Position numbers and translations under genes: made by a program
Notes under the pieces: generated by a model
What the model saw: the letters and a program-made list of their open reading frames with translations, nothing else
The model's database searches: none
What the model was told of the DNA's origin: nothing
Assembly (NCBI GenBank): GCA_905250025.1
Contig: CAJNOJ010000216.1
Span: 114,214 to 178,213, forward strand
DNA: 64,000 nucleotides
Direction: 5' to 3'
Source: Adineta ricciae
Taxonomy: Eukaryota; Rotifera; Eurotatoria; Adinetida; Adinetidae
Part shown: in pieces, positions 55,918 through 64,000 of the stretch
Position numbering within the stretch: the first letter of the stretch is position 1
Layout: every line of letters starts with the position of its first letter

Positions 55918-57633
55918 TTATGATGTGGTAGGGACAGTTGTTGAAGCTGGAACACGAAAGTAAACCGATGGTAAACGATGTCGGCGTAGAAAAAAACATA
56001 ATGCTAATATGATTAATAGTGATATGATAATAATGAGGGTGGCTATATTGAGAATACCAATTGGATGTCGATGTAAATCGCGTAATGTAGGCATTGTCGG
56101 GACGATAGACGGTGGTGAAGAGCGTTGAGAAATGAAATTGATTACTGCTTGTAATTCGTTTGAGATAAATGGTATCTTCGGCCATCGAGTATGATTACGT
56201 AGGTAGTCGGACATATCAAATTTTTCGCCGTAGGTAAAATTGACTAAAGAAAAATCCCATAAAGAAACGGGTGGACCTGAAGCTTCGGGTGAAGCTGGTA
56301 TATTAAATTGGTCGCATAAGAGCGTGGTTTTGGGTGGAATAGTGATTAATGTGACAGTAGATAATGTGCGGCCCGTGTTCTGAATGAGGTGTGGTGTGTT
56401 AACCGTATGAGCGGTGGCAAAATTGCATCGTTGCATTTGGGTTGTGGATATAATCCATTGTGATCCTATCTGCTGATAGAATATATCTTCATTGTAAGGT
56501 TCGGTACGGCAAGCCGATAAAATAGAATCGTTGAGTATTTGGTGTAAACAAGTATTTTTCCACTTTGTAATAATTGGTGGCGTTTCGCGGCAAACAGACA
56601 TATCGTTAAAATTACAAGCTTGAAAATCGGATTCAGTCCATTTAATAAGTTGAAAGTTAGCGTAATCAATACCAATAGCTTTTGGTAAATTTGCTAAACG
56701 AATACGTTTTCCAAAATAATAAAAAGGTACTGAGAATAGTTCATATACGGCAAATGGAGTAACGCGTCGTTTAGTGTCGGCAAAAAAGGAAGAAATTGAT
56801 AGTATTCCAAGGATCGACTCTGTTTGATTGGATGATGTTTTTGGTACAAAATGAATTGTTTGTTGGACTAGAAGACGACTAAGGAGTTCGATTAACGGTG
56901 GCCCTAGGTTTTCAGTGGTGAAGTTGACATTGGTGGACATTGCAATGTGTTTCGCCACTTTGTTTAAATCTCGATGATGTATGAAATTAAGGTTGAGCTT
57001 GTTGGCCAGTATATCCGTGATGGATGTGTGTAGGAAATGAGATTCCACAGAATGAATAAATGTTGACAGTCGGTTATCGAGATATTTTGCAAAAATGCCT
57101 AGGTGTTCAATAGCAATTCCATGATGGTTTATGATAGTAGTAGTGCGATTCAAGGCACTTTGTGTATGGTTAAGTACCAGCGCTAGTTTCAATTGACCAG
57201 TTTGAAGGTGAAGAAGTTCCGCTGATACTGAGTCAAGTTTAGTGAGTGCTTTGGTAATCGTTTCTATATCATGTTGAATTTGTGCTATTTGTGCATAGTT
57301 TATCGTTGACATTGTAAGTGCTGCGGATCCCATTCCAATTGCAACGAGTTCAGAGATAAAACGTTTGCGGCGTGTTGTATCGTTAGATGATAGTCCCGAT
57401 GGGTCGTAACCACACTGTGGTATTTTATGTAGTGTGTGTAACGGAAGTAAGTAGCACATGTCCTGTGTTAGAGGTATGGCCATAGTAAATGAGATAATAT
57501 CGTCAGCTGGAGCGTATTGTGCCAAGTACCGAAAAGCCAGGCCAGAAGTTGGGTGGACAACATTACCAAGTGGTAATGGTACTAATGATGAACCGATTGG
57601 TATAATAATGAGAAGTACGAAGAGTTTTGACAT
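55918..57633 (-). CDS. env-like glycoprotein of the LTR element
   Basis: 571 aa. Signal peptide at 1-17, furin-like site RRKR at 88-91 followed by a hydrophobic Gly/Ala-rich segment resembling a fusion peptide (~92-110), then a long helical stretch (~112-165) suited to a heptad repeat, many N-x-S/T sites, about ten Cys, and one transmembrane helix (~525-549) with a short basic tail. This is the layout of class I fusion proteins such as env and baculovirus F-like proteins captured by retroelements. The ORF is unbroken. It starts 98 bp after the pol stop; TTTTTACAAG just before the ATG is a good splice acceptor for a subgenomic mRNA. Whether it mediates entry is unknown. Confidence 0.75.
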   Translation of the reverse strand: MSKLFVLLIIIPIGSSLVPLPLGNVVHPTSGLAFRYLAQYAPADDIISFTMAIPLTQDMCYLLPLHTLHKIPQCGYDPSGLSSNDTTRRKRFISELVAIGMGSAALTMSTINYAQIAQIQHDIETITKALTKLDSVSAELLHLQTGQLKLALVLNHTQSALNRTTTIINHHGIAIEHLGIFAKYLDNRLSTFIHSVESHFLHTSITDILANKLNLNFIHHRDLNKVAKHIAMSTNVNFTTENLGPPLIELLSRLLVQQTIHFVPKTSSNQTESILGILSISSFFADTKRRVTPFAVYELFSVPFYYFGKRIRLANLPKAIGIDYANFQLIKWTESDFQACNFNDMSVCRETPPIITKWKNTCLHQILNDSILSACRTEPYNEDIFYQQIGSQWIISTTQMQRCNFATAHTVNTPHLIQNTGRTLSTVTLITIPPKTTLLCDQFNIPASPEASGPPVSLWDFSLVNFTYGEKFDMSDYLRNHTRWPKIPFISNELQAVINFISQRSSPPSIVPTMPTLRDLHRHPIGILNIATLIIIISLLIILALCFFLRRHRLPSVYFRVPASTTVPTTS

Positions 57634-57730
57634 TCTTGTAAAAAGATTTAGCGTACAATACTAAAATATAAGGACAAGATTATGATTAGAGAAACTATTG
57701 CTAGTCATAAATATATATGTATATATGAAT

Positions 57731-60700
57731 TTATTCATACGGGTGCGAATGTTTACGATTTCGTAAAAAATAGCGTCGGGCTGGAGGGGGAGAGGGGGAA
57801 TTTTGAGTGGATAAGGCAGGAATGGTACTATCGTGGGGTTCGTAATATAATTTCATTCGATCGATATTGGTGGTGCCGATGTTAACATTGTCTTTGAGAC
57901 GTAGCACATTAAATGTAGATGGTGAAAGTTGTTCAATCAGTCGGCATGGTCCTTGATATTTTGGTCGTAGTTTATGTGAAATGGTGGCATTGTCTATTTG
58001 AGGAGTAGGTATTTGGACCCATACTAAATCACCTACGCCAAGTTGTCGTTGTTTTGTGTGTTTGTCATACTTATTTTTTTGACTAATTTTTTGGACAAGA
58101 GAATGTTCACGAACCAGGTGGTAAGTATTTCGTAATGTTTGAATTAGTTCATTACGATATTTTTGTAGAAACTTGTGTTCGGGAGTAATCACTGCTGTAT
58201 TAGTTGGTGAGTTGGTAAGAATGAGGTCCAGTGGTGTTATAGGATCTCGCCCGAAGTTTAGAAAAGCCGGTGTGTCACCTGTAGACTCGTTAATTGACGT
58301 TCGTATTGCAAATGCAAATTTTTGAAGTTGCTTATCCCATAACCCTGGGCTGTTTTGGGTATACATAGCAATTAAAGTTTTGAGATTTCGGTTTACTCGT
58401 TCTGTCATGTTTGTTTGTGGATGGTAATTGGCTGTGAACTTACGTGTAATACCTAAGCCTTTACAAACTTCGTTAAATAAGCTTGAGATGAACTGAGGAC
58501 CATTGTCAGAGAGTATAAATATTGGGGCACCGTATCTGCAAATAATTTCATCGATGATTATATTGGCGATATGTGTGGCAGTAGTTTGTCGAAGTGCAAA
58601 TAATTCTACCCATCTCGTAAAATAGTCCACAACGACTAACAGGAATCGTTTTTGTCGGAAGGTTGGTGGGAATGGTCCCATGATATCAATTCCTATCGTA
58701 TGCCATGGTTGTAAAACAGTATGTAGTTGCATTGGGTGAGTTTTGGGTGAATTATCATATTTATATTGTTGACAAGTTAAACAGGTTTGTACGTATTTGA
58801 ATACATCTTTTCTCATGGATGGCCAGTAAACGCGTGATGATAGACGGTACAAAGTTTTAAACCGTCCAGCATGCCCAGCAGTTGGGTGATCATGCGCGAT
58901 TTGTAGAATTGGTTGTTGTAATGATTGCGGTATGACGAGAAGATGTTTGTTACCAAGGATTCGGTGGTCGGTGTATGTATTAAAATGACGTACCTTATAT
59001 AACAAATTGTTGATTAATACATATGGTGCATGTTTGGTATTGAAAGGTTTAGCTGGTTGTGAAGTAATTGTTCTAATGAGCGATTGTAATCGTTGATCGT
59101 TTTCTTGTTCTTTTTGAATATTATCTAGCAGATTGGTACCTTCTAAGATATTGATGCTGTATTCAATGGAATTCAATTCCGTAGCTTCGACATCTGATGA
59201 ATTTATCGGATATCGTGACATAAAATCTCCATTTGGATTCTTTGTGCCTGGTCGATGCTGTATAATGATGTTATATTGAGAAAGATTCATTGCCCACCTT
59301 GCTAATCGGCCAGTTGGATCTCGAGTATTTTTCAACCATTGTAGAGCCTTACAGTCAGAACGAACGATGGTTGGCCCTCCTTCAATATACTGTCTAAAAT
59401 GTTTGGTTGCCCAGACTATAGCGAGAGCCTCGCGTTCGACGGCACTGTAGTTTCTTTCGGCCGTGTTGAGGGTTCGACTGGCGTATGCGATGACATATTT
59501 GCGTTTGTCAAATTCTTGAGTAAGGACGCATCCAATGCCGTATTCGCATGCGTCTAATTCTAGTATAAACGGATAAGAGAAGTTTGGGTGTTGCATAATT
59601 GGTGGTGATACTAATCGTTGTTTTAACGTATTAAATGCAGTTGTACAATCATCATTCCATTGTACCGGTGAACGTGTTGTTTTGGTTTGATTGGATCTTA
59701 GCAATTTCAGAAGGGGTTCTGAAATTTGAGCATAATTTTTAATAAAACGTCGATAATAACCGGTTAGTCCTAGAAAAGCTTGAACATCTTTAATCGTAAT
59801 TGGTTGCTTACATTCGACGACAGTTTCGACAAGTGCTGGATCTGGTTTAATACCTTCAGATGTGACTAAGTGCCCTAAGTATTTGATTTCGGGAAGACAA
59901 AAATGACATTTCGTAGCTTTGAGCGTTAGATTCGCCTCAGATAAGGCAGTAAAAACTTTTCGTAAGTCATGTTGATGTTGTTCAAATGTTGCGGAGAATA
60001 CAATAATGTCGTCTAGATATACTAAACAACATTGCCATTTAAGTCCTGCTAATACAATATCCATTAATCGTTGAAATGTAGCTGGTGCATTTGTAAGGCC
60101 AAACGGCATGACTGTACATTCGAAAAGACCTCTATGCGTAACAAATGCCGTGAGTGGTTTACTAGCTTCATCCATTTCCACTTGCCAGTAGCCTGAGCGG
60201 AGATCGAGCGTTGAGAAGAACTGAGCTTGTTGTAATGAATCTAAGGTATCATCGATACGGGGTAATGGATATGCATCACGTATTGTAAGATTGTTGAGTT
60301 TTCGATAATCGATACAGAAACGCATTGATCCATCTTTTTTAGGGGCTAATACTACTGGAGATGCCCATGAACTTTTAGATGGGGTAATAACACCTTCGTT
60401 TAACATCGTTTTGAGTTCTTCGTCGATGGCTTGACGACGAGCTGGGGCGTAACGATACGGAGGTGAGTTACATGGTTTGCTGCCAGGTTGTACTTCAATA
60501 TGATGTTTTATAACATTTGTACGTCCTGGTACACTAGTGAACAGTTGTGGAAATGATTGAATAACATTAGCTAATTGTTGCTGTTGGTGTTCATTTAGTA
60601 TAGAATTATGTAAATCGGGTTGTTCAGATGACTTTTCTTCATTTGAATGGGATATAACATGAATGTTGGACGAATTATGAGGTGAGTTTGTCGGTGAAGA

Positions 60701-61213
60701 TTCGTGTTGAATAACAGAGTAATTTGTTTCGACTGATGAGTAGGGGAGAGTTCGATTATGTTGAGACGCATAATAAACACATTGACGTGCTCCATCAATG
60801 ATAAGTTCGTGTGTATGTATGAAGTTGTTGCCGATAATACATGGTCGCCATAGGTTAGGTACCACGTATGCTGGATGCCAACGTGTAGTATGATTAAAAG
60901 TAAAAGGTAGAGTCACGACCCATTGAACAGTGAGTGGTGAATGATCAGCTAGACGTAAGGATAGTGCGGAAGGTGGCTTGTTTTTTGTTTGTGTTAGTCG
61001 TGGGTTGAGTTGGTTAAATATTTGAGAATTGATGAGGGTGAGGGTGGAACCAGTATCAATCAAGAAACTAATTGGTAGTGAACCAATCCGTCCATTGATT
61101 GATAGTGGTTGGTTTGGGAAAGAGTCTATAGTATTTATGTGTGATATTTTGTTGAATTGCGGGTTAAGATAATTGGAGTTTTGTGATCCCGCTGTTCGAA
61201 AACTCCTTAATTG
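57731..61213 (-). CDS. pol polyprotein: protease, reverse transcriptase, RNase H, integrase
   Basis: Open from the frameshift site (61213) for about 1160 codons, with no ATG needed. Counting from there: aspartic protease DTGST (~53-57), RT with LDLRSGYWQV, MPFGLTNAP and YLDD (~399-402), RNase H (ELDACEYGIGCVLTQ), and integrase with an HHCC zinc site (H..H in HDHPTAGHAG, C..C in CLTCQ) and a DDE triad (GIDIMGPFP, LSDNGPQF, TNMTERVNR). The C-terminus has a GPY/F-like KLRPKYQGPCRL module and no chromodomain. Gag and Pol are made from one RNA by -1 frameshifting (see the site at 61213). All catalytic residues that I can check are present. Confidence 0.92.
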   Translation of the reverse strand, partial: QLRSFRTAGSQNSNYLNPQFNKISHINTIDSFPNQPLSINGRIGSLPISFLIDTGSTLTLINSQIFNQLNPRLTQTKNKPPSALSLRLADHSPLTVQWVVTLPFTFNHTTRWHPAYVVPNLWRPCIIGNNFIHTHELIIDGARQCVYYASQHNRTLPYSSVETNYSVIQHESSPTNSPHNSSNIHVISHSNEEKSSEQPDLHNSILNEHQQQQLANVIQSFPQLFTSVPGRTNVIKHHIEVQPGSKPCNSPPYRYAPARRQAIDEELKTMLNEGVITPSKSSWASPVVLAPKKDGSMRFCIDYRKLNNLTIRDAYPLPRIDDTLDSLQQAQFFSTLDLRSGYWQVEMDEASKPLTAFVTHRGLFECTVMPFGLTNAPATFQRLMDIVLAGLKWQCCLVYLDDIIVFSATFEQHQHDLRKVFTALSEANLTLKATKCHFCLPEIKYLGHLVTSEGIKPDPALVETVVECKQPITIKDVQAFLGLTGYYRRFIKNYAQISEPLLKLLRSNQTKTTRSPVQWNDDCTTAFNTLKQRLVSPPIMQHPNFSYPFILELDACEYGIGCVLTQEFDKRKYVIAYASRTLNTAERNYSAVEREALAIVWATKHFRQYIEGGPTIVRSDCKALQWLKNTRDPTGRLARWAMNLSQYNIIIQHRPGTKNPNGDFMSRYPINSSDVEATELNSIEYSINILEGTNLLDNIQKEQENDQRLQSLIRTITSQPAKPFNTKHAPYVLINNLLYKVRHFNTYTDHRILGNKHLLVIPQSLQQPILQIAHDHPTAGHAGRFKTLYRLSSRVYWPSMRKDVFKYVQTCLTCQQYKYDNSPKTHPMQLHTVLQPWHTIGIDIMGPFPPTFRQKRFLLVVVDYFTRWVELFALRQTTATHIANIIIDEIICRYGAPIFILSDNGPQFISSLFNEVCKGLGITRKFTANYHPQTNMTERVNRNLKTLIAMYTQNSPGLWDKQLQKFAFAIRTSINESTGDTPAFLNFGRDPITPLDLILTNSPTNTAVITPEHKFLQKYRNELIQTLRNTYHLVREHSLVQKISQKNKYDKHTKQRQLGVGDLVWVQIPTPQIDNATISHKLRPKYQGPCRLIEQLSPSTFNVLRLKDNVNIGTTNIDRMKLYYEPHDSTIPALSTQNSPSPPPARRYFLRNRKHSHPYE

Positions 61214-61219
61214 TTTTTT
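61159..61219 (-). promoter_or_regulatory. -1 ribosomal frameshift signal between gag and pol
   Basis: Slippery heptamer A AAA AAC (61219-61213) lies in the gag frame two codons before the gag stop. After a 6-nt spacer (AATTAA) comes an 8-bp stem, GGAGTTTT (61206-61199) with AAAACTCC (61182-61175). In its loop GCGGG (61192-61188) can pair with CCCGC (61163-61159) to form an H-type pseudoknot. The -1 frame is exactly the pol frame, and no stop intervenes. Confidence 0.85.
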
Positions 61220-62358
61220 TGACGTTGAGGTAATGGCGGTTGGTTATATTCATTCGAATCATAATTGCGACGAGTTTCGTTAAGGGGGCAGGTCGTAGCA
61301 TAATGGCCAGTTTCATAGCAGCGCCAACAAGTCGGTAGATAAGAATTATTCGACGTAGTTGGTGCGTTTCGTGTTGAATATTGATTGGTTGTAGTTAATG
61401 TTGATACTGGTGTATTTACAGTTGGTTTTGGTCGCGGATTTGCACGTCGTCTAGCCTCTTTATTTCGTAAGTACAATATTTCTTCCACTTGCTGTGCTTC
61501 CGTAATAATGTTGGATAAAGATTGTGAGCGACTAGCGTTCATGAGTGTTAACATATCCGGTCTCATTTTGCAGAATAAATGTTTAATAAAATCAGTTTCA
61601 GTTTCTTCAGGTTTTTGTTCCAGCCAAAGCGAACGGAGACGGACAACAAATTCATTAATTGTTTCATTTTCCTGCTGTTTGCATTCGTCCCATTCATGTT
61701 CCTGTTGTGCGACACGAATTGGTGAATGAAATTGTGCGAGAAATTGTGTGGTGAAGTCGTTCCATGTTTCCGGTAGACTGTTGGCATTATAGAGTTGACA
61801 ATACCATTCCAAAGCAGAATCTTTTAAAAATTGAGAAATTCCTTGTAATAATGTGTCGGTAGACCATTTATGAATAGTCCGAGCATATTCTGTTACACGT
61901 AATAAAAATTGTCGTGGTCTCTCAGTTGACTTTCCTGCAAATGTGGGAAGAGAAGAGACAGGGGGGACAACAATAGTTGGTGTGTTTGGCGTGGTTACTG
62001 GTATGTGATCATGAGGGGATACTGTTGTGTTAACAAAAAGACGTGTTGGTTGTGTGGGAGTTTGGCTGACGGCTTTGGTAGTAGTTGATGATTCCGTTTT
62101 TCCTGCTAAGAGATGATTCTGAAGTTCCATAATTGCTGCCTTTACTTCCTGTATATCAGTTTTCAGTTGTGTTTGAGTAGTTGATAATTCGTTTCGAAAG
62201 AGGTTATGACAGGCTTCCAGTTCTGTTCGTAGTTGTGGTTGCAAGGTATTGAAAGTTTCTTGTATTCTACGAATATCGTTCGCATGTTGAGTTAAGGTTT
62301 CTGCAGTAACTCGAGCAACTTCGTCGAGCGTTACTTTACTCTCGTGTGTAGAGGCCAT
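61207..62358 (-). CDS. gag polyprotein
   Basis: 383 aa from ATG 62358 to TAA 61209-61207. Coiled-coil-like N-terminus (~10-85), Thr/Pro-rich linker, then a retrotransposon gag (capsid-like) domain at ~135-290 (FLLRVTEYA, ALEWYCQL, W..F...F), a basic segment, and one CCHC zinc knuckle: Cys344, Cys347, His352, Cys357. It packages the element RNA in the particle. The stop codon is within the frameshift cassette, so most ribosomes end here and a fraction continue into pol. Confidence 0.9.
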   Translation of the reverse strand: MASTHESKVTLDEVARVTAETLTQHANDIRRIQETFNTLQPQLRTELEACHNLFRNELSTTQTQLKTDIQEVKAAIMELQNHLLAGKTESSTTTKAVSQTPTQPTRLFVNTTVSPHDHIPVTTPNTPTIVVPPVSSLPTFAGKSTERPRQFLLRVTEYARTIHKWSTDTLLQGISQFLKDSALEWYCQLYNANSLPETWNDFTTQFLAQFHSPIRVAQQEHEWDECKQQENETINEFVVRLRSLWLEQKPEETETDFIKHLFCKMRPDMLTLMNASRSQSLSNIITEAQQVEEILYLRNKEARRRANPRPKPTVNTPVSTLTTTNQYSTRNAPTTSNNSYLPTCWRCYETGHYATTCPLNETRRNYDSNEYNQPPLPQRQKNN

Positions 62359-62413
62359 AATAATTGAGAATATATATTATGTAACCGTTAGTGATGACAA
62401 CTTACAGAAATAA

Positions 62414-62436
62414 GGTTCAAATCGACAGGGTCGCCA
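62414..62436 (-). promoter_or_regulatory. primer-binding site
   Basis: Two bases after the LTR end, TGGCGACCCTGTCGATTTGAACC complements a tRNA 3' end: TGG pairs with CCA and TTGAACC with the T-loop. Spacing is about 2 nt short of a standard tRNA, so the exact tRNA is not assigned. Confidence 0.6.
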
Positions 62437-62438
62437 AT

Positions 62439-62629
62439 TGTGACGGTTTCTGATGGAAGAGATGTGTATCCCGATGGAATCATGTCTTTCTTTATTTCTT
62501 CCTATCATCAATCGCCTCGTTCTAATACAGAACACACGTTTATATACCCCTCTCTCGATAGAAAAGAAGGAAGGATAATATCAAAGTCCACAAAAATGCA
62601 CCGAAGTAGGGACAAATAGCATGCGTACA
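62439..62629 (-). repeat. 5' LTR of the retrotransposon (~191 bp)
   Basis: Begins TGTACG and ends GTCACA (TG..CA), directly before the primer-binding site. It has a TATATAA box at 62547-62541 and an AATAAA poly(A) signal at 62496-62491, the expected U3-R-U5 layout. The left boundary is inferred, because the 3' LTR is missing for comparison. Confidence 0.65.
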
Positions 62630-63290
62630 GCGCATGCGAAAAAGATTGTCACAATCATCTTTAAGTTCACACGAATTTTTCAATATCGTGAACCAAGGCA
62701 CTACCAGATGGAGAGTTGGTGTTTTATCAGCAGACATTTCCTCACTTGCTACTTTGAATAAAGATAAAAATTTAACAAAATCCATTACTACTTTTCTATT
62801 AATATCGTTTAAATAAAATGTTTCATTTCGATCAAACAATAAATCTTCACATTGTTGAAAATTTAATGAAATAGATTCCAACATATCATGAATTGAATTC
62901 CAACGGGTATCGACATTCAACTTGAGACTAGTTGGTAATAAATGGTTCATTTCACATCGTTTGAAATAGGTGCTTACACTTTTACAAGGTTTAATTAATA
63001 ATTCGAAACTACGACATAATGTAACACCATTTTCTAAAACCGAATTTAAACAATGACAAACACAACGAAGATGAACTTCTTCTTCTACGCACAGGAAAAT
63101 GCCATAAAATGAAAGCTTGAGAAAAACAATACTTACTCAGACCACAAACAAGATTCGATCCATTATCAGTTATATATATAATATGAAATTCATTTGGGTC
63201 AATGCCATAACGTGATAAAGTAGGACAAATTTTATCTCGAGTATTGTCACCCGTCTTATTTCGATCAGAAATAAAAGAGAGATTCAAGCT
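62630..63290 (-). pseudogene. hAT transposase, central part, interrupted by the LTR element
   Basis: Two exons, 63290-63137 and 63084-62630, with a 52-bp GT-AG intron and matching phase. The first reads FISDRNKTGDNTRDKICPTL..IIYITDNGSNLV, the hAT catalytic core with TDNGxN. The second has HLRCVCHCLN, LKLNVDTRWNSIHDMLES and LHLVVPWFTIL. The frame runs into the LTR at 62629. Upstream N-terminal exons (BED finger) were not found. The C-terminal part is at 55134..55629. Confidence 0.78.
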
Positions 63291-63769
63291 CTATCTGAGC
63301 TCATCATCAGGAATTTTTATTACGAAAACAAAAAGAAAAAAGACAAAGAAAATCGAAAATGTGTTATTATCAGTTTTGCGTTTGTTTCATTGATGATAGT
63401 GATATTATTTATGCTGTTGATTATTATGATATTCTTATTTCCATTAGATATCGTTCCGTTTACTTTCTAATTCGAACAAAGAAAGAATGATATTATTTCC
63501 AATCAACATGCTTATCTACAAAGAAAATTGAATTATTAAATAAATGTCAGTTTGATATTAAATGACTGTTTTGTTATATATATTGATGTGGAGGGTGTCG
63601 ACATTGATGTTAAGTGGATCACACCTCACAACATCAGCAAAATGTATTGATGAGAGAAATAGAATGTAAAGAAGAAATTTTAAAAGTGCAAAGCATCAGC
63701 GTGAGTAATGTCAACCTTGATGTTCGGTGGAATATTTCTGATTAAGTTCTCTTGCACTACTATTACTTT
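63291..63769. other. non-coding stretch between transposon remnants
   Basis: AT-rich, with no ORF of note and two partial repeats of a TTGATGTT.GGTGG motif near 63600 and 63717. May hold hAT 5' sequence or the 3' end of the Penelope-like element. Confidence 0.35.
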
Positions 63770-64000
63770 TCAGTCGACTATCTGGATGATATGTTTCGTT
63801 TCGTTAATCGATTTTCCTCGTGTTTTATTAGTTAATATGCTTTCTTTTATTACGCGTTTTCTCCAATCAGTCTCATGTAATAAAATGTTAGTATTGTCAA
63901 AGTCAAATTCATGTTTATGCTCTAGAATATGTTCAACTAATTTCGATTTTTCATTTAATGATCTAACATTTGATTTATGTTCTCTTATCCGTGTATCTTT
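63770..64000 (-). CDS. Penelope-like element, C-terminal GIY-YIG endonuclease fragment (partial)
   Basis: 76 codons (75 aa plus TGA at 63772-63770), open at the window edge. The sequence RIREHKSNVRS..SKLVEHILEHKHEFDFDNTNIL..WRKRVIKESI..SIN fits the second half of a GIY-YIG nuclease as found at the C-terminus of Penelope-like retroelements: the EH after the R, the paired H motif, then the W.KR..KE helix with the family-conserved Glu. The reverse transcriptase would lie beyond 64000. Confidence 0.6.
   Translation of the reverse strand, partial: KDTRIREHKSNVRSLNEKSKLVEHILEHKHEFDFDNTNILLHETDWRKRVIKESILTNKTRGKSINETKHIIQIVD

Larger units (their letters stand above)
55631..62629 (-). mobile_element. 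Ty3/gypsy-like LTR retrotransposon with gag, pol and env-like ORF
   Basis: On the minus strand, in order: 5' LTR (62629-62439), primer-binding site, gag, pol in the -1 frame, an env-like ORF, and 3' flank up to the N at 55630. All three ORFs are open, so it is young. The integrase lies after RNase H, as in Ty3/gypsy. Bdelloid LTR elements with env-like third ORFs (Vesta and Juno types) are known, and this is probably a relative. Inserted in a hAT transposase gene. Confidence 0.85.

Noticed and set aside
55748..56185. 146-codon ORF overlapping the env-like 3' end
   Set aside because: Out of frame with env, Ser/Phe/Tyr-rich, and explained as a shadow of the env ORF and its purine-rich tail.
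60595..60798. Short ORF inside pol
   Set aside because: Alternative frame of the protease-RT linker, with no motif.

Overview
The window looks like nuclear DNA from a bdelloid rotifer (Adineta- or Rotaria-like). The evidence is AT-rich sequence, many GT-AG introns of about 46-60 bp, several proteins joining an arginine-type ADP-ribosyltransferase (ART) domain to kinesin-light-chain-like TPR arrays, small families of rhodopsin-like GPCRs, a secreted TLDc protein, a Ty3/gypsy-like element with an env-like third ORF, and a Penelope-like GIY-YIG fragment. The species is inferred from this combination; no single marker proves it.

The sequence is a scaffold of eight contigs joined by single N placeholders at 7702, 23269, 36364, 43193, 47486, 52231 and 55630. 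Several joins carry artefacts. At 23269 and 36364 the same 164-bp and 221-bp contig ends lie on both sides of the N. Two long blocks occur twice at high similarity: 2891-7701 against 7780-12716, and 36978-41297 against 43194-47485. These look like the two alleles (or close homeologues) laid end to end rather than real tandem duplications.

Layout. 26-1272: secreted Cys-rich TLDc protein. 1757-5201: decayed ART-TPR gene. 5307-7701: 3' part of an ATRX-like helicase gene. 7703-10211: intact TPR array of the second copy. 10333-13936: complete 16-exon ATRX-like gene. 14697-15793: phytanoyl-CoA dioxygenase family enzyme. 16361-18058: F-box/LRR protein built from one-repeat exons. 20989-25620: LDLa/EGF-containing 7TM receptor. 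26393-31937: three related GPCR loci, one dead. 35647-37131: secreted M20 amidohydrolase. 37727-40438 and 43921-46632: two ART-TPR copies. 41435-42496: GPCR. 48083-48420: coiled-coil gene fragment. 48659-48971: GC-rich foldback element. 49202-51478: a divergent ART-TPR gene, sharing a 92-bp promoter gap with a small membrane-protein gene. 53514-54494: GPCR. 54710-64000: transposon nest made of a hAT gene split by an LTR retrotransposon, followed by a Penelope-like fragment.

The ART-TPR loci are the best candidate for a poorly described system. Each intact one has an N-terminal alpha/beta domain, a putative catalytic ART domain with R-STS-ExE signature residues, and a TPR array. That layout would fit intracellular sensing or signalling, but the function is inferred. 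The most precise new observation is a textbook -1 frameshift cassette between gag and pol of the retrotransposon: a slippery A AAA AAC, a 6-nt spacer, and an 8-bp stem that can form a pseudoknot.
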